Positions 39,923-47,675 of a stretch of 61,998 nt of DNA are shown in pieces. The DNA is taken from the IMG/VR virus record IMGVR_UViG_3300033233_000039, positions 1 through 61,998 of that record, one strand, 5' to 3'. The notes below the pieces were generated by a model, which did not search any database, had not been told where the DNA came from, and saw nothing but the letters and a program-made list of their open reading frames with translations. This stretch comes from a virus. Made by a program: the position numbers and the translations under genes. Positions within the stretch are counted from its first letter, which is position 1; each line of letters opens with the position of its first letter.

Positions 39923-40705
39923 ATGAAACTACAACAATATATATTAACAGAACAACAAATACTAGATAGAATCGATTATCAATTCTACTGCTTTATGTTA
40001 GAGAGTTGCCTTGGAGAATCCCCTATGCTTAATGAGGGAATATCAGACTTCTTCAAAGACCTCAAAGATAAAGCTGTTGGTATTGTTAAGAATATTATTA
40101 CAGACTTTGGTAATGAGATTAAGAAGCTATCAGAAGAGCTTAAATTAGACGCTAGATTGCTCTTAGACGCATTCAAGAACAAAGATGTATTCAATATGCT
40201 TAAAGCATTTGGATTTAATCTAAAGAACATTCTGAAAGCTATAAATACACTTAGTGTCTTTGTTAGACAAGGATTATTTCATGTCTTCAAAGAGCTTCAT
40301 AATAGTAAGATCATTCAACAACTTCATAAGGGAACAATGAAGATAGATGAAGTGTTGGATAAGTATCCTATATTGAAGAAGGTTGGTGGAATTGCTGTTG
40401 CTGGATTATTGTTTTATATTTGGAGTCAAATGACTTTCATTGGTAATGTTGACTTCGACTTTGATATATCACATATAGTTGCAGCTTTGCATGGTAATTA
40501 TTCTCTGGCTGATTTATTTTCTAGTCCACAGGGAATTATGATGTTGTCTTTATTTGCAACTGGTAGTATAGTAAGTGTTCCTTGGTTGGGTAGCACTGCT
40601 ATGAACTTAATTATGGTAGCTGTTTACCATGCATACAAGAAAGTCAAAAATAGTAAAGTTGACTTGAATTTGATTAAAAAACACTTTGAGCTTGCGAGGG
40701 CATAA
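39923..40705 (+). CDS. Capsid-targeting-like protein with hydrophobic helices
   Basis: The 260-aa product begins MKLQQYILTEQQILDRIDYQ, with a second cleavage-like MLNEGISDF at about residue 40. The body has amphipathic helices (FGNEIKKLSEELKLDARLLL). Two hydrophobic segments follow, VGGIAVAGLLFYIWSQMTF and MMLSLFATGSIVSVPWLGST, so it can probably sit in a membrane. A packaged membrane-active protein could help DNA entry or act as an inner-membrane effector. It ends in the ATG of the next gene (1-nt overlap). Confidence 0.6.
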   Translation: MKLQQYILTEQQILDRIDYQFYCFMLESCLGESPMLNEGISDFFKDLKDKAVGIVKNIITDFGNEIKKLSEELKLDARLLLDAFKNKDVFNMLKAFGFNLKNILKAINTLSVFVRQGLFHVFKELHNSKIIQQLHKGTMKIDEVLDKYPILKKVGGIAVAGLLFYIWSQMTFIGNVDFDFDISHIVAALHGNYSLADLFSSPQGIMMLSLFATGSIVSVPWLGSTAMNLIMVAVYHAYKKVKNSKVDLNLIKKHFELARA

Positions 40706-41139
40706 TGAAAGATTTAATGGAAAAATACTTGGTATGTGAATCTGATCCATTTGTTGAAAAGATTTATCATACTCCCGAAGGCAGAAGAATCGGTAGAGTT
40801 ATATTCTCTTGGGATAAGAATGCTCTCAAGGAATATGTTCTTGAATTGAAAGATGGTTGGTTTCGAAGACCAAAGAATGTTGGGCCAGCTGCGGGGCATG
40901 GTATCATGTTTAAAAGCGTCAAACTATTGACTCCTAGTAGACCAGAGGTTAAGAACTTCACTGTTAGAAAGATTTCTTTCACCTATCTCCCAACTGCTTC
41001 TTGGGATCAAGCTGAAGATGTTCCAGCTAGTTATGAGAAAGAAACTGGTTGGCTTTGGGTATCTGATGAACCAGGAATGCCTTCAATTGAAGAAGTTGTT
41101 GTATGGATGAACAAACAAGCTAAACGATGGACTCCTTAA
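40705..41139 (+). CDS. Capsid-targeting-like protein, family B
   Basis: The 144-aa product begins MKDLMEKYLVCESDP. The C-terminal half ETGWLWVSDEPGMPSIEEVV and preceding RKISFTYLPTAS match the next gene (TGTGWLWVSNEPGMPSVDGF; KVSYTYLPN). These are tandem diverged duplicates (family B). A strand-rich middle contains DGWFRRPKNVG, matched by DGWFKKDNGAN. No known fold was recognised. Confidence 0.65.
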   Translation: MKDLMEKYLVCESDPFVEKIYHTPEGRRIGRVIFSWDKNALKEYVLELKDGWFRRPKNVGPAAGHGIMFKSVKLLTPSRPEVKNFTVRKISFTYLPTASWDQAEDVPASYEKETGWLWVSDEPGMPSIEEVVVWMNKQAKRWTP

Positions 41140-41140
41140 T

Positions 41141-41548
41141 ATGAAATTTAGTAAATTCTTAACAGAATCCGCATCCTTTCTATATCTCAACAAAATCTTT
41201 TTGACAAAGTTGGGAAATAGAGATGAGAGAGTTATGTTCTCCACCAAGAGAAGTCTTGATGAAACATGGTCACTAAGACATGATGGGTGGTTTAAGAAAG
41301 ACAATGGTGCTAATGAGGAATCCAAACTAAAGTTCCGAAAGATTAAACTTACAACTATGGAACGAGGATTGAATAGTACATTCAATACCTATAAGGTTTC
41401 ATATACTTATCTTCCTAATGATCAAGAGGATGAGAAAGGTAATTATAAAACAGGTACTGGTTGGCTTTGGGTATCAAACGAACCAGGAATGCCTTCTGTC
41501 GATGGTTTTGCAGCATGGATGAATAATCAAGTTAAGGAATATATATGA
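41141..41548 (+). CDS. Capsid-targeting-like protein, family B
   Basis: The 135-aa product begins MKFSKFLTESASFLYLNKIF, a textbook form of the shared start. It is a paralogue of the preceding gene, with the GWLWVSNEPGMPS block and a terminal AAWMNNQVK / VVWMNKQAK helix. One base separates it from the preceding stop, and it overlaps the next start by 4 nt. Confidence 0.65.
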   Translation: MKFSKFLTESASFLYLNKIFLTKLGNRDERVMFSTKRSLDETWSLRHDGWFKKDNGANEESKLKFRKIKLTTMERGLNSTFNTYKVSYTYLPNDQEDEKGNYKTGTGWLWVSNEPGMPSVDGFAAWMNNQVKEYI

Positions 41549-41733
41549 AGATTTTATGTTGGATATTTGGTCATAGATTTTTTCCATCTAGCTTTGCTGA
41601 TTGGAAGGAAAAAGGGGCAGTATTCACTTGTAAGAGATGTAAGCATATGATCCAAAGTGAAGTATCTAAAGGCGTAGTTAAACCTGTCAAGAATACAGAC
41701 TTAGAGAAGTTACATAGGGGAAGATGGGTATGA
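41545..41733 (+). CDS. Small zinc-binding protein, DUF1660-like
   Basis: The 62-aa product starts MKILCWIFGHRFFPSSFADW and continues FTCKRCKHMIQS. The L-C-x3-F-G-H ... C-x2-C pattern fits the DUF1660 type of small phage zinc proteins. It lies inside the packaged-protein cluster but lacks the packaging start. Function unknown. Confidence 0.65.
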   Translation: MKILCWIFGHRFFPSSFADWKEKGAVFTCKRCKHMIQSEVSKGVVKPVKNTDLEKLHRGRWV

Positions 41734-42245
41734 AATTAAAGCAATATATAGACACACATACAGAATATGATGATAGCTTAGAATGTTATGCACTATTAAT
41801 AGAAATAAAATTAGATTTTTCTAACTTCGATGATATAAAATTTATTCCCCAATATACTGGTTATATTTTCACTATCAATAATGAAACAACAATGCTAAAG
41901 GGATATCATGTAAGTGGTAAAGAGTGGATTGTTAAATTTGGCCCTTATAATGGTAGGGGTGATTTGCTTAACGTTGATATGAAAAATCAAAACGATATCA
42001 AAACGACACTACAAATGGTTGAGATGGTATCAAAAAGCATGTTTTTGTTTATGAAACAATATAAACCAGATAATGTTAGGTTTTCTGCTGATAGACCTAG
42101 CAGACAAAAATTATATTCCAGAGTTATAATGAAATTAATTCATCAATCAGAGTTCTCTAGTTATAGTCTGAAAACCATAGAATCCGATACAGATAATACA
42201 ATAACTTACGACATATATAAAAAAGGAACTAATCATATAGATTAG
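41730..42245 (+). CDS. Family A-like protein with capsid-targeting-like start
   Basis: Start taken at ATG 41730 (ATGA overlap with the previous stop), giving MKLKQYIDTHTEYDDSLECY; a start at 41724 would add two residues. The cleavage-like site is weaker here. The body has SGKEWIVKFGPYNGRGDLLN. The end has DNVRFSADRPSRQKLYSRVI, the same helix-turn pattern as 34982 and 45803. About 171 aa. Confidence 0.6.
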   Translation: MKLKQYIDTHTEYDDSLECYALLIEIKLDFSNFDDIKFIPQYTGYIFTINNETTMLKGYHVSGKEWIVKFGPYNGRGDLLNVDMKNQNDIKTTLQMVEMVSKSMFLFMKQYKPDNVRFSADRPSRQKLYSRVIMKLIHQSEFSSYSLKTIESDTDNTITYDIYKKGTNHID

Positions 42246-42255
42246 TATTTTAATT

Positions 42256-42453
42256 ATGAAATTTAAACAATACTTACAAAATGAAGATATAACAATACCT
42301 ATCAATGTGGGTGATACTATCCTTGGTGGTAGATTTAAAAACAAGCGAATCACTGTAAAAGAGATTGCTTATAATGAGAAGGGTGATATAACCATTAATG
42401 GTAAGCCTTTACTCAAGTACCGATTAATCAAAAATATTCCTCCTGAAGAGTAA
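42256..42453 (+). CDS. Small capsid-targeting-like protein with SH3-like body
   Basis: The 65-aa product begins MKFKQYLQNEDITIPINVGD and continues DTILGGRFKNKRITVKEIAY, then TINGKPLLKYRLIK. The short beta-rich body (VGD-T-I-x-x-G-x-F-K-N) looks like a small barrel. This gene form appears conserved among phages to my recollection, but no function is assigned. It is the last gene before an early-type promoter. Confidence 0.6.
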   Translation: MKFKQYLQNEDITIPINVGDTILGGRFKNKRITVKEIAYNEKGDITINGKPLLKYRLIKNIPPEE

Positions 42454-42461
42454 AATAACTC

Positions 42462-42490
42462 TTTACATTCTCTTTTTAATGCTCTATAGT
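42462..42490 (+). promoter_or_regulatory. Early-type promoter (TTTACA-N17-TATAGT)
   Basis: TTTACA (42462-42467) and TATAGT (42485-42490), upstream of the esterase-like gene with SD AAGGAG. The -35 region AACTCTTTACATTCTCTTTT is repeated at 43622-43641. Confidence 0.75.
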
Positions 42491-42519
42491 TAGTTGTAAT
42501 CAGAGATAAGGAGATAAAA

Positions 42520-43074
42520 ATGAAAATGATTTACATTCATGGTTTAAATAGCTCTTCTAAATGTGAGAATGCTATAATTCTCAAGAAGAGATATGGTGCT
42601 GATTGTCATGCACCAAATCTCCCAAATAATCCTGTATTGTGGGGAAGATACCTTAATAGTTATCTATCTGGTTTATCCAACACTGATGTTGTTTTAATTG
42701 GTAGCTCTACTGGTGGTTTGTTTGCCAATTATTTTGCCAACAAGTATGGATTGAATGTTGTTTTGATTAACCCCGTTGTTGATCATAAAGACTTTGTTGG
42801 ATGTATTGGTATTAACAAAAACTATCACACTTCTGAGGAATGGATATTAACCAAAGAGGATGTTGATAGCCTAGAAATGTATGAAGTCGATAAATCTAAT
42901 GTTCCTACCTATGTTTTATTAGGGACGAATGATGAAGTTCTTGATTATAGGAAAGCAGAAAGCAAGTTAACAAATGCAAAGATTATAAAGAAGGAAACGG
43001 ATCATCGATATAGATTAGAAGAAAGCGATTTGAAGGTAATTGATATGGCAAGAGAAGTCACTTGCGTTTATTAG
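42520..43074 (+). CDS. Alpha/beta hydrolase (YqiA/YcfP-type esterase)
   Basis: The 184-aa product starts MKMIYIHGLNSSSKCENAII (oxyanion HG), with nucleophile elbow GSSTGG (Ser63), then VVLINPVVD, and later LGTNDEVLD (Asp) and TDHRY (His). This is the short alpha/beta hydrolase fold of YqiA/YcfP-like esterases. The substrate is unknown. Promoter and SD indicate early-type expression, unlike its packaged neighbours. Confidence 0.8.
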   Translation: MKMIYIHGLNSSSKCENAIILKKRYGADCHAPNLPNNPVLWGRYLNSYLSGLSNTDVVLIGSSTGGLFANYFANKYGLNVVLINPVVDHKDFVGCIGINKNYHTSEEWILTKEDVDSLEMYEVDKSNVPTYVLLGTNDEVLDYRKAESKLTNAKIIKKETDHRYRLEESDLKVIDMAREVTCVY

Positions 43075-43083
43075 GATATGTAA

Positions 43084-43623
43084 ATGGATATAGATGAAAT
43101 TATAGACAAGCATTTAAATGAGGGATTTGTAAACTTATTCAGTAAAGATACTGATAAGATGAACAAGTATAAGGATGTTGTGTTTTCGTTACTACAATCA
43201 GCATATGAGCCTATTGGGGGTATTAAAGGGTCAGGGTTTGGCTCTCCTGAAGATATGGTTAGTAGAATACCATTTTGGAAGATGTCGTTTATTGATGGTA
43301 AATTAACAGCTGTCGTAATGTACAAATTCTTTGATGGACATAGAAAGTTTGTAGCGATGGCGACAAATAAATCTTCGGAAGGAACAAGGAAGCTCAAAGA
43401 AATTGTATCTGTTGAGCTAACTAGATCATATGGAGAAGTGAGTGGTCCTTTGTTAAAATGGATGTTAAAAGTAGTTCCTGATATTATCGAAAAATATAAA
43501 GTCCCTTCTAAGGATGTATCCGCTATCCTCAAAAAACCTGTATATATTATCGATGAGTATCATTATAAAAGAAAGATTGGTGATGATGTGTTCGATAAAA
43601 TTCTTTTGGGAACGGCTAAATAA
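43084..43623 (+). CDS. Capsid-targeting-like protein, family C
   Basis: The 179-aa product begins MDIDEIIDKHLNEGFVNLFS; HLNE-G fits an L-x-E cleavage site. The body has AYEPIGGIKGSGFGSPEDMV. KMSFIDGKLTAVVMYKFFDG and FVAMATNKSSEGTRKLKEIV follow. I associate this IGGIKGSGF...KL..V.MYK pattern with a conserved phage-protein family of unknown function with a GNAT-like strand order; this is from memory. Possibly head-packaged. Confidence 0.55.
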   Translation: MDIDEIIDKHLNEGFVNLFSKDTDKMNKYKDVVFSLLQSAYEPIGGIKGSGFGSPEDMVSRIPFWKMSFIDGKLTAVVMYKFFDGHRKFVAMATNKSSEGTRKLKEIVSVELTRSYGEVSGPLLKWMLKVVPDIIEKYKVPSKDVSAILKKPVYIIDEYHYKRKIGDDVFDKILLGTAK

Positions 43624-43626
43624 CTC

Positions 43627-43655
43627 TTTACATTCTCTTTTGAATTGGTTATTCT
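43627..43655 (+). promoter_or_regulatory. Early-type promoter (TTTACA-N17-TATTCT)
   Basis: TTTACA (43627-43632) and TATTCT (43650-43655), followed by a leader with AAAAGGAG and the start at 43686. Its -35 side is almost the same as that of the 42462 promoter. Confidence 0.8.
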
Positions 43656-43685
43656 GTCTATGTAATCAAAACAAAAGGAGATAAC

Positions 43686-45068
43686 ATGTTAAATAAGATT
43701 CAAAGTAACCCCATGCTTCTTGCTGGGGTTTCTGTATTGAAGAAGCTTAATGATGCTAATCACACTGCCTTAATGGTTGGTGGTTGTGTACGCGACCTAG
43801 TATTGGGTCAAGATGTACATGATTGTGATATCTGTACTTCTGCTGAACCTCATGAAGTTGAAGAGGTATTTGGTAGGGTTTATGATATTGGAGCATCGAA
43901 GGATTTCGGAATTGTTACCATCAATGAAGATGGATTCAGTTTTGAGATTGCTACCTTCAGAACAGAAACAGGAAGTATCAATAATAGAAAGCCAGAAGAA
44001 GTTACTTTGGTAAAGGATTTCAAAGAAGATGCAGCTAGAAGAGATTTTACAATTAATTCTCTTGGTCTTGATGCCAATGGTAATATTATTGATCATTTCA
44101 ATGGTGTTGCTCACATCAATGAAGAAGTTATCAAGGCTGTTGGGAATCCTAGTGAAAGGTTTGAAGAGGATGCGTTAAGGATTTTGCGGTGTGTGCGTTT
44201 TGCTGCTAAGTTAGGTTTTGATATTGATCCTAAGACAAGAGATGCTGCTATCAGGAATAGACATCTGATCAATAATCTATCTGCTGAACGTATTCAACAA
44301 GAGTTGGTTAAGATGTCTTCTCTGAGTGGAACTAAGTTTGCCAATGCTATCTTAATCATGAAGGATTTGAAGATTCTTGGAATTGTCCTTCCTGAAGTTG
44401 CTCACTTGAATCAGTTTCCCCATTCGCCACAGCATCATCCAGAAGGAAATGTGCAAAAACACGTACTTAGTGCATTGTGTCAGAATAAGATAGCTGATCC
44501 ACTAATTAATCTTAGCATTCTCTTTCATGATGTTGGTAAGAATTCATCTACTTATAAGTTAAGGGATGGAAAGCATACTTACTATGGTCATGACAATGCT
44601 GCAATTCCTTTGATCAATGGTATCTGTGATAGGTTGAAGTTCTCCAATGACGAAAGGGATTGCTTCTTGTTCAGCGCAATTAATCATATGAAAATGCATC
44701 GAGCAACTGAAATCAAACCAAGTAAGATTGCTGCTATTATGAATCATAAGTTCTTCGATGTTCTAAAGCATGTATCCTTTTGTGATGATGCAAGTAGGCT
44801 TCACTTGTTTGATGAGGAAAGATTCAATGCCAATATGGCAAAGATAGAAGCTATTAATATAAAGTTTGGTAAGAGTTCTCCCACTAGCATTACCAAAATG
44901 ATTAATGGAAAGAGAATAATAGAATTAACGAGTATGACACCTTCAAAGAAGTTTTCTGAGATTATCAAGATCGTTAGTGAGATTGTTATAAATAGTGATA
45001 TAACTGATCAATCGGAAATTGATAATCTTATCGTTAAGACTGTAAACAAAATCAACCATAATGAGTAA
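43686..45068 (+). CDS. cca: tRNA nucleotidyltransferase / poly(A) polymerase family (CCA-adding) with HD-like domain
   Basis: The 460-aa product has the class II nucleotidyltransferase head: MVGGCVRDLVL (GGxVRD, 32-37), then HDCDIC (catalytic D-x-D, 46-48). RRDFTINSLGLD follows, and ERFEEDALRILRCVRFAAKL. The C-terminal half carries LSILFHDVGKNSS and YYGHDN (HD domain). The enzyme adds CCA to tRNA 3' ends, or As to RNA. No tRNA gene lies in this window. Together with PNK and RNA ligase 1 it suggests an RNA/tRNA repair set. Confidence 0.88.
   Translation: MLNKIQSNPMLLAGVSVLKKLNDANHTALMVGGCVRDLVLGQDVHDCDICTSAEPHEVEEVFGRVYDIGASKDFGIVTINEDGFSFEIATFRTETGSINNRKPEEVTLVKDFKEDAARRDFTINSLGLDANGNIIDHFNGVAHINEEVIKAVGNPSERFEEDALRILRCVRFAAKLGFDIDPKTRDAAIRNRHLINNLSAERIQQELVKMSSLSGTKFANAILIMKDLKILGIVLPEVAHLNQFPHSPQHHPEGNVQKHVLSALCQNKIADPLINLSILFHDVGKNSSTYKLRDGKHTYYGHDNAAIPLINGICDRLKFSNDERDCFLFSAINHMKMHRATEIKPSKIAAIMNHKFFDVLKHVSFCDDASRLHLFDEERFNANMAKIEAINIKFGKSSPTSITKMINGKRIIELTSMTPSKKFSEIIKIVSEIVINSDITDQSEIDNLIVKTVNKINHNE
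44997..45004 (+). promoter_or_regulatory. Possible late promoter inside the end of the CCA gene
   Basis: TATAAATA 68 nt before ATG 45073. It is intragenic, so it may be chance, but it precedes a run of packaged-type genes. Confidence 0.4.
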
Positions 45069-45072
45069 TATA

Positions 45073-45420
45073 ATGAAAATTGAAACACATATCAATAAGT
45101 ACCTAAAGGGTGAATCTGTCAATGAAATGAAATTAGGTAGCAAAGAGTCTCTTAGCTTTAGTAAGCAGGTAGATCAAAACAAGATTGCTAAGGATGGTAA
45201 AGGTGTAAAGATGACATCTGAGCTATATGACCTTATTGATAATAAGTTCTTCACTACCGGAAACATCACAAGCAAACAAGTTTCTATGGAGAAAGGAGAA
45301 GTTGCTATTCACACTAAGAAGAATAGTTTGATGATTAAACCGTTTGGTGAATATCTCTTAGTTCGTAAAGAAGACGATAGAAACCATGTAGAAACTGTCT
45401 ACTACAAAATCAATAAGTAA
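45073..45420 (+). CDS. Capsid-targeting-like protein, unknown
   Basis: ATG 45073 gives MKIETHINKYLKGESVNEMK; an alternative ATG at 45061 overlaps the previous gene. The 115-aa body is basic and beta-rich (KQVSMEKGEVAIHTKKNSLM, KPFGEYLLVRKEDD). L-K-G-E fits an L-x-x-E cleavage site. Function unknown. Confidence 0.5.
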   Translation: MKIETHINKYLKGESVNEMKLGSKESLSFSKQVDQNKIAKDGKGVKMTSELYDLIDNKFFTTGNITSKQVSMEKGEVAIHTKKNSLMIKPFGEYLLVRKEDDRNHVETVYYKINK

Positions 45421-45429
45421 GGGATAGAT

Positions 45430-45801
45430 ATGAACATAAATGATAAGATTGATGCATACTTGGGAAAGACAGTAAATGAAGAGATATTAGTAGCAGAATC
45501 AATAGTTAGCACTTCAAAAGACATCCAAGATATGATTAAATCTAACAACTACCTAATAGGTAGGATTGAGAGTAATATAAGACTAATGAATAGATCCCTT
45601 TCTGATTTGGGCGGAGATAGAAAAGCACTAGAAAGTAGAAAGCTTAATACAACAGATGTGACTAATCGTATCAAAGATTTATATGATACTATCAATTATG
45701 GAATTGCTCAGATTAAACGACTTGAAACATCTAATGACGATTTGAAGAATGATTTATCATTTACTACTCGTATGGAATCAAAATTTAAAAGTAATAAATA
45801 A
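45430..45801 (+). CDS. Capsid-targeting-like coiled-coil protein
   Basis: The 123-aa product begins MNINDKIDAYLGKTVNEEIL, related to the preceding gene's start (INKYLKGESVNEM). The rest is almost fully helical with heptads (IGRIESNIRLMNRSLSDLGG; TINYGIAQIKRLETSNDDL). It probably oligomerises. SD AAGGGAT. Function unknown. Confidence 0.55.
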   Translation: MNINDKIDAYLGKTVNEEILVAESIVSTSKDIQDMIKSNNYLIGRIESNIRLMNRSLSDLGGDRKALESRKLNTTDVTNRIKDLYDTINYGIAQIKRLETSNDDLKNDLSFTTRMESKFKSNK

Positions 45802-45802
45802 T

Positions 45803-46312
45803 ATGAAATTCTATCAGTATTTAGATGATAGTAGAATAGTAAAGAAATTTATTAGCGAGAGTAATCCTGTTATGTATGATCGTTTAAGGATCATAGACGA
45901 ACTTTCAGAGGCATTTGATACTGATGTTGATGTTAGAGAGGTAAATTCACAGTTTTTTGATTTTGAAACTATATTTACAATTGCGGATATAGAATATTCT
46001 TTTAAATCAAAGAAATATCCCGATAATAAATGGTCTGTTGGGTTCGAAGCTGATGATGGTAAAGGACTATACGATCTTCTAAAATCAGGAAAGTTTGTCG
46101 GTAATGTATTCTCTGGTGTGTTTAAATCGATAAATATGCTATTGAAAAAACATGATATTGATGCTTTTGTGTTCAACACCGATAAACAAGCATTAATAAG
46201 AATATATGATAGAATGAAAAGCTACACTGAAGCAAGAACGGGGTTTACTTTTGTTGATAGCAATACTCATAATGGCGTTAAGTCGTATACCTATAAAAGA
46301 AAAGGAAAGTAA
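45803..46312 (+). CDS. Capsid-targeting-like protein, family A
   Basis: Start at ATG 45803 gives MKFYQYLDDSRIVKKFISES (two cleavage-like sites, LDD and ISE). The 169-aa body has NKWSVGFEADDGKGLYDLLK. IDAFVFNTDKQALIRIYDRM follows, then a TEARTGFTF end. It is clearly homologous to 34982-35449. Acetyltransferase-like in outline; no activity can be claimed. Confidence 0.65.
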   Translation: MKFYQYLDDSRIVKKFISESNPVMYDRLRIIDELSEAFDTDVDVREVNSQFFDFETIFTIADIEYSFKSKKYPDNKWSVGFEADDGKGLYDLLKSGKFVGNVFSGVFKSINMLLKKHDIDAFVFNTDKQALIRIYDRMKSYTEARTGFTFVDSNTHNGVKSYTYKRKGK

Positions 46313-46627
46313 ATGGGAGCATTATCAAAGTTAGGATTCATATTGGATGAAGTGAGTAAGCATGATAGGATCATATCTGAAGCTACAATATCACCATTGA
46401 TCAAAAAGACTATCAATGACATCATCAATAAGAAGAAGTCAGATACCTTTACGATTGGCAAAATGGAAGTATTGGTGAAAGCTGGCTCTCATGATATTAC
46501 ATTCACATATACAGGGACTGAAGCTGATACACTAACATATACTTTAACTGATATAGCTGATGCTAGAGGTCTGGATTCGAACTATAAGAAGAATGGGAAT
46601 GATAAAATCTTTAAGATGATTATGTAG
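46313..46627 (+). CDS. Small capsid-targeting-like protein, unknown
   Basis: The 104-aa product begins MGALSKLGFILDEVSKHDRI with ILDE as a cleavage-like site and a second LxxE downstream. The body is beta-rich (TIGKMEVLVKAGSHDITFTY). It is adjacent to the previous stop. This is the last plus-strand gene before the convergent UvsW/UvsY block; no terminator is visible at the junction. Confidence 0.5.
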   Translation: MGALSKLGFILDEVSKHDRIISEATISPLIKKTINDIINKKKSDTFTIGKMEVLVKAGSHDITFTYTGTEADTLTYTLTDIADARGLDSNYKKNGNDKIFKMIM

Positions 46628-46885
46628 TTACTTCTTCCATAGTGGTTGTTGATCATGCCATTCTTTGTTTACTAAGCTTGAAAGGCGATAATATTTCTTT
46701 TCAAGCTTTTCTATTTTTACACACAGTGCTCTTGATTCATCATTAAAAGGAAGTCTGACATCACAGCCTCTCGATTTCTTGAACCTCATATCATTAAGTT
46801 GATCCTCAAGGACACTGATTGATAAATCAATATATACCATTTCCATTGTTTGAATGAAGTCTATAACACCAATGCGAGTATTCAT
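46628..46885 (-). CDS. Small helical protein, unknown
   Basis: Start chosen at ATG 46885 with SD GGAG, giving 85 aa (MNTRIGVIDFIQTMEMVYID ...). Upstream in-frame starts lack an SD. Helical pattern LSISVLEDQLNDMRFKKSRG. It ends exactly where the plus-strand gene ends (convergent). Function unknown. Confidence 0.5.
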   Translation of the reverse strand: MNTRIGVIDFIQTMEMVYIDLSISVLEDQLNDMRFKKSRGCDVRLPFNDESRALCVKIEKLEKKYYRLSSLVNKEWHDQQPLWKK

Positions 46886-46886
46886 A

Positions 46887-47096
46887 TTATTTCTCCATAG
46901 CTCTTTTATCACCATACTGAATAACACCTTCTTGCCAATGACCACAGTTTAACCTAAAGTCAAACCATTGTCCACCTTTAAAATCTTTGGTAAGTAAAAA
47001 TTGAGCACTAATATCAGAAACAACTTTACCATTACACCAAGCTTCTCTTCTCCAGGTAGAGGGATTGTCATAGACACATATATATGATGTATTCAA
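46887..47096 (-). CDS. 69-aa protein, unknown
   Basis: TTG start at 47096, overlapping the stop of the upstream gene (TTGA). The product contains STWRREAWCNGKVVSDISAQ and KGGQWFDFRLNCGHWQEGVI; Trp-rich and beta-like. No motif known. Part of the minus-strand run of small genes after uvsW. Confidence 0.5.
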   Translation of the reverse strand: MNTSYICVYDNPSTWRREAWCNGKVVSDISAQFLLTKDFKGGQWFDFRLNCGHWQEGVIQYGDKRAMEK

Positions 47097-47230
47097 TTAC
47101 CATTCCCCACTTTAACAAATTTTCTCCAAGGAAAAACTCTAACACATTTGTATTCAATTCCACAAATACAACGATAAGTTTCACCAACCTTCAATTTCTT
47201 CTCTGGTTTTCTGCAAACATGTCCAAACAT
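47093..47230 (-). CDS. 45-aa zinc-ribbon-like protein
   Basis: ATG 47230 overlaps the previous stop (TAATG). The product is MFGHVCRKPEKKLKVGETYR then CICGIEYKCVRVFPW, with a CxC...C arrangement and basic ends. Overlaps at both ends argue that it is real. Confidence 0.5.
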   Translation of the reverse strand: MFGHVCRKPEKKLKVGETYRCICGIEYKCVRVFPWRKFVKVGNGN

Positions 47231-47292
47231 TACCTTACCTCTTTAAAATGGTCAACTAATTTAAAATATTCTTCGAGAAGCTCATTTGACAT
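47230..47292 (-). CDS. 20-aa peptide
   Basis: ATG 47292 follows the SD AAAGGA. It reads MSNELLEEYFKLVDHFKEVR and stops at 47230-47232, overlapping the next ATG (TAATG). Short but with SD and coupling. Confidence 0.35.
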   Translation of the reverse strand: MSNELLEEYFKLVDHFKEVR

Positions 47293-47452
47293 CCTTTCTG
47301 TTAGAAAATTTAGTGTCCTTATAGAATACCCAAGTATAGTCAGCAAAGTCACAATTAATACAAGCGTATTCAATTCTGATATATAAATCAGTATCAAACC
47401 TTGAGAGTTCCCTTAATGGAAACTTACATTCGGGGCATTTCTTAATATCCAT
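47282..47452 (-). CDS. Small zinc-ribbon protein
   Basis: Start taken at ATG 47452 (MDIKKCPECKFPLRELSRFD); a longer start at 47518 is inside the next gene. The 56-aa product has CPEC ... YACINCDF, a C-x2-C/C-x2-C zinc ribbon. It overlaps both neighbours. Function unknown. Confidence 0.55.
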   Translation of the reverse strand: MDIKKCPECKFPLRELSRFDTDLYIRIEYACINCDFADYTWVFYKDTKFSNRKDVK

Positions 47453-47675
47453 AAACAACCTTAATGTTTCTGGCGATATCCTTTCCTTCCTGACCAAAAG
47501 TGGGAGATTCAAGAACATCTATAACAACATCACTATCGACATCAGCACTGAGAAGAATGTTAGCACAATAAGCCAGAAAGGACTCAGTATCAAGTTCGCC
47601 GGATTTAAATTCTGATAGAAAATTACTCATATCTGAATGCACAGAATTCTTAATAGCTAATAATGTCTTTTTCAT
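47442..47675 (-). CDS. 77-aa helical protein, unknown
   Basis: The product starts MKKTLLAIKNSVHSDMSNFL and has GELDTESFLAYCANILLSAD and DVVIDVLESPTFG. It overlaps the uvsW end by 26 nt, with SD AAGGAGA upstream of ATG 47675. Helical and acidic, no motif recognised. Confidence 0.5.
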   Translation of the reverse strand: MKKTLLAIKNSVHSDMSNFLSEFKSGELDTESFLAYCANILLSADVDSDVVIDVLESPTFGQEGKDIARNIKVVYGY

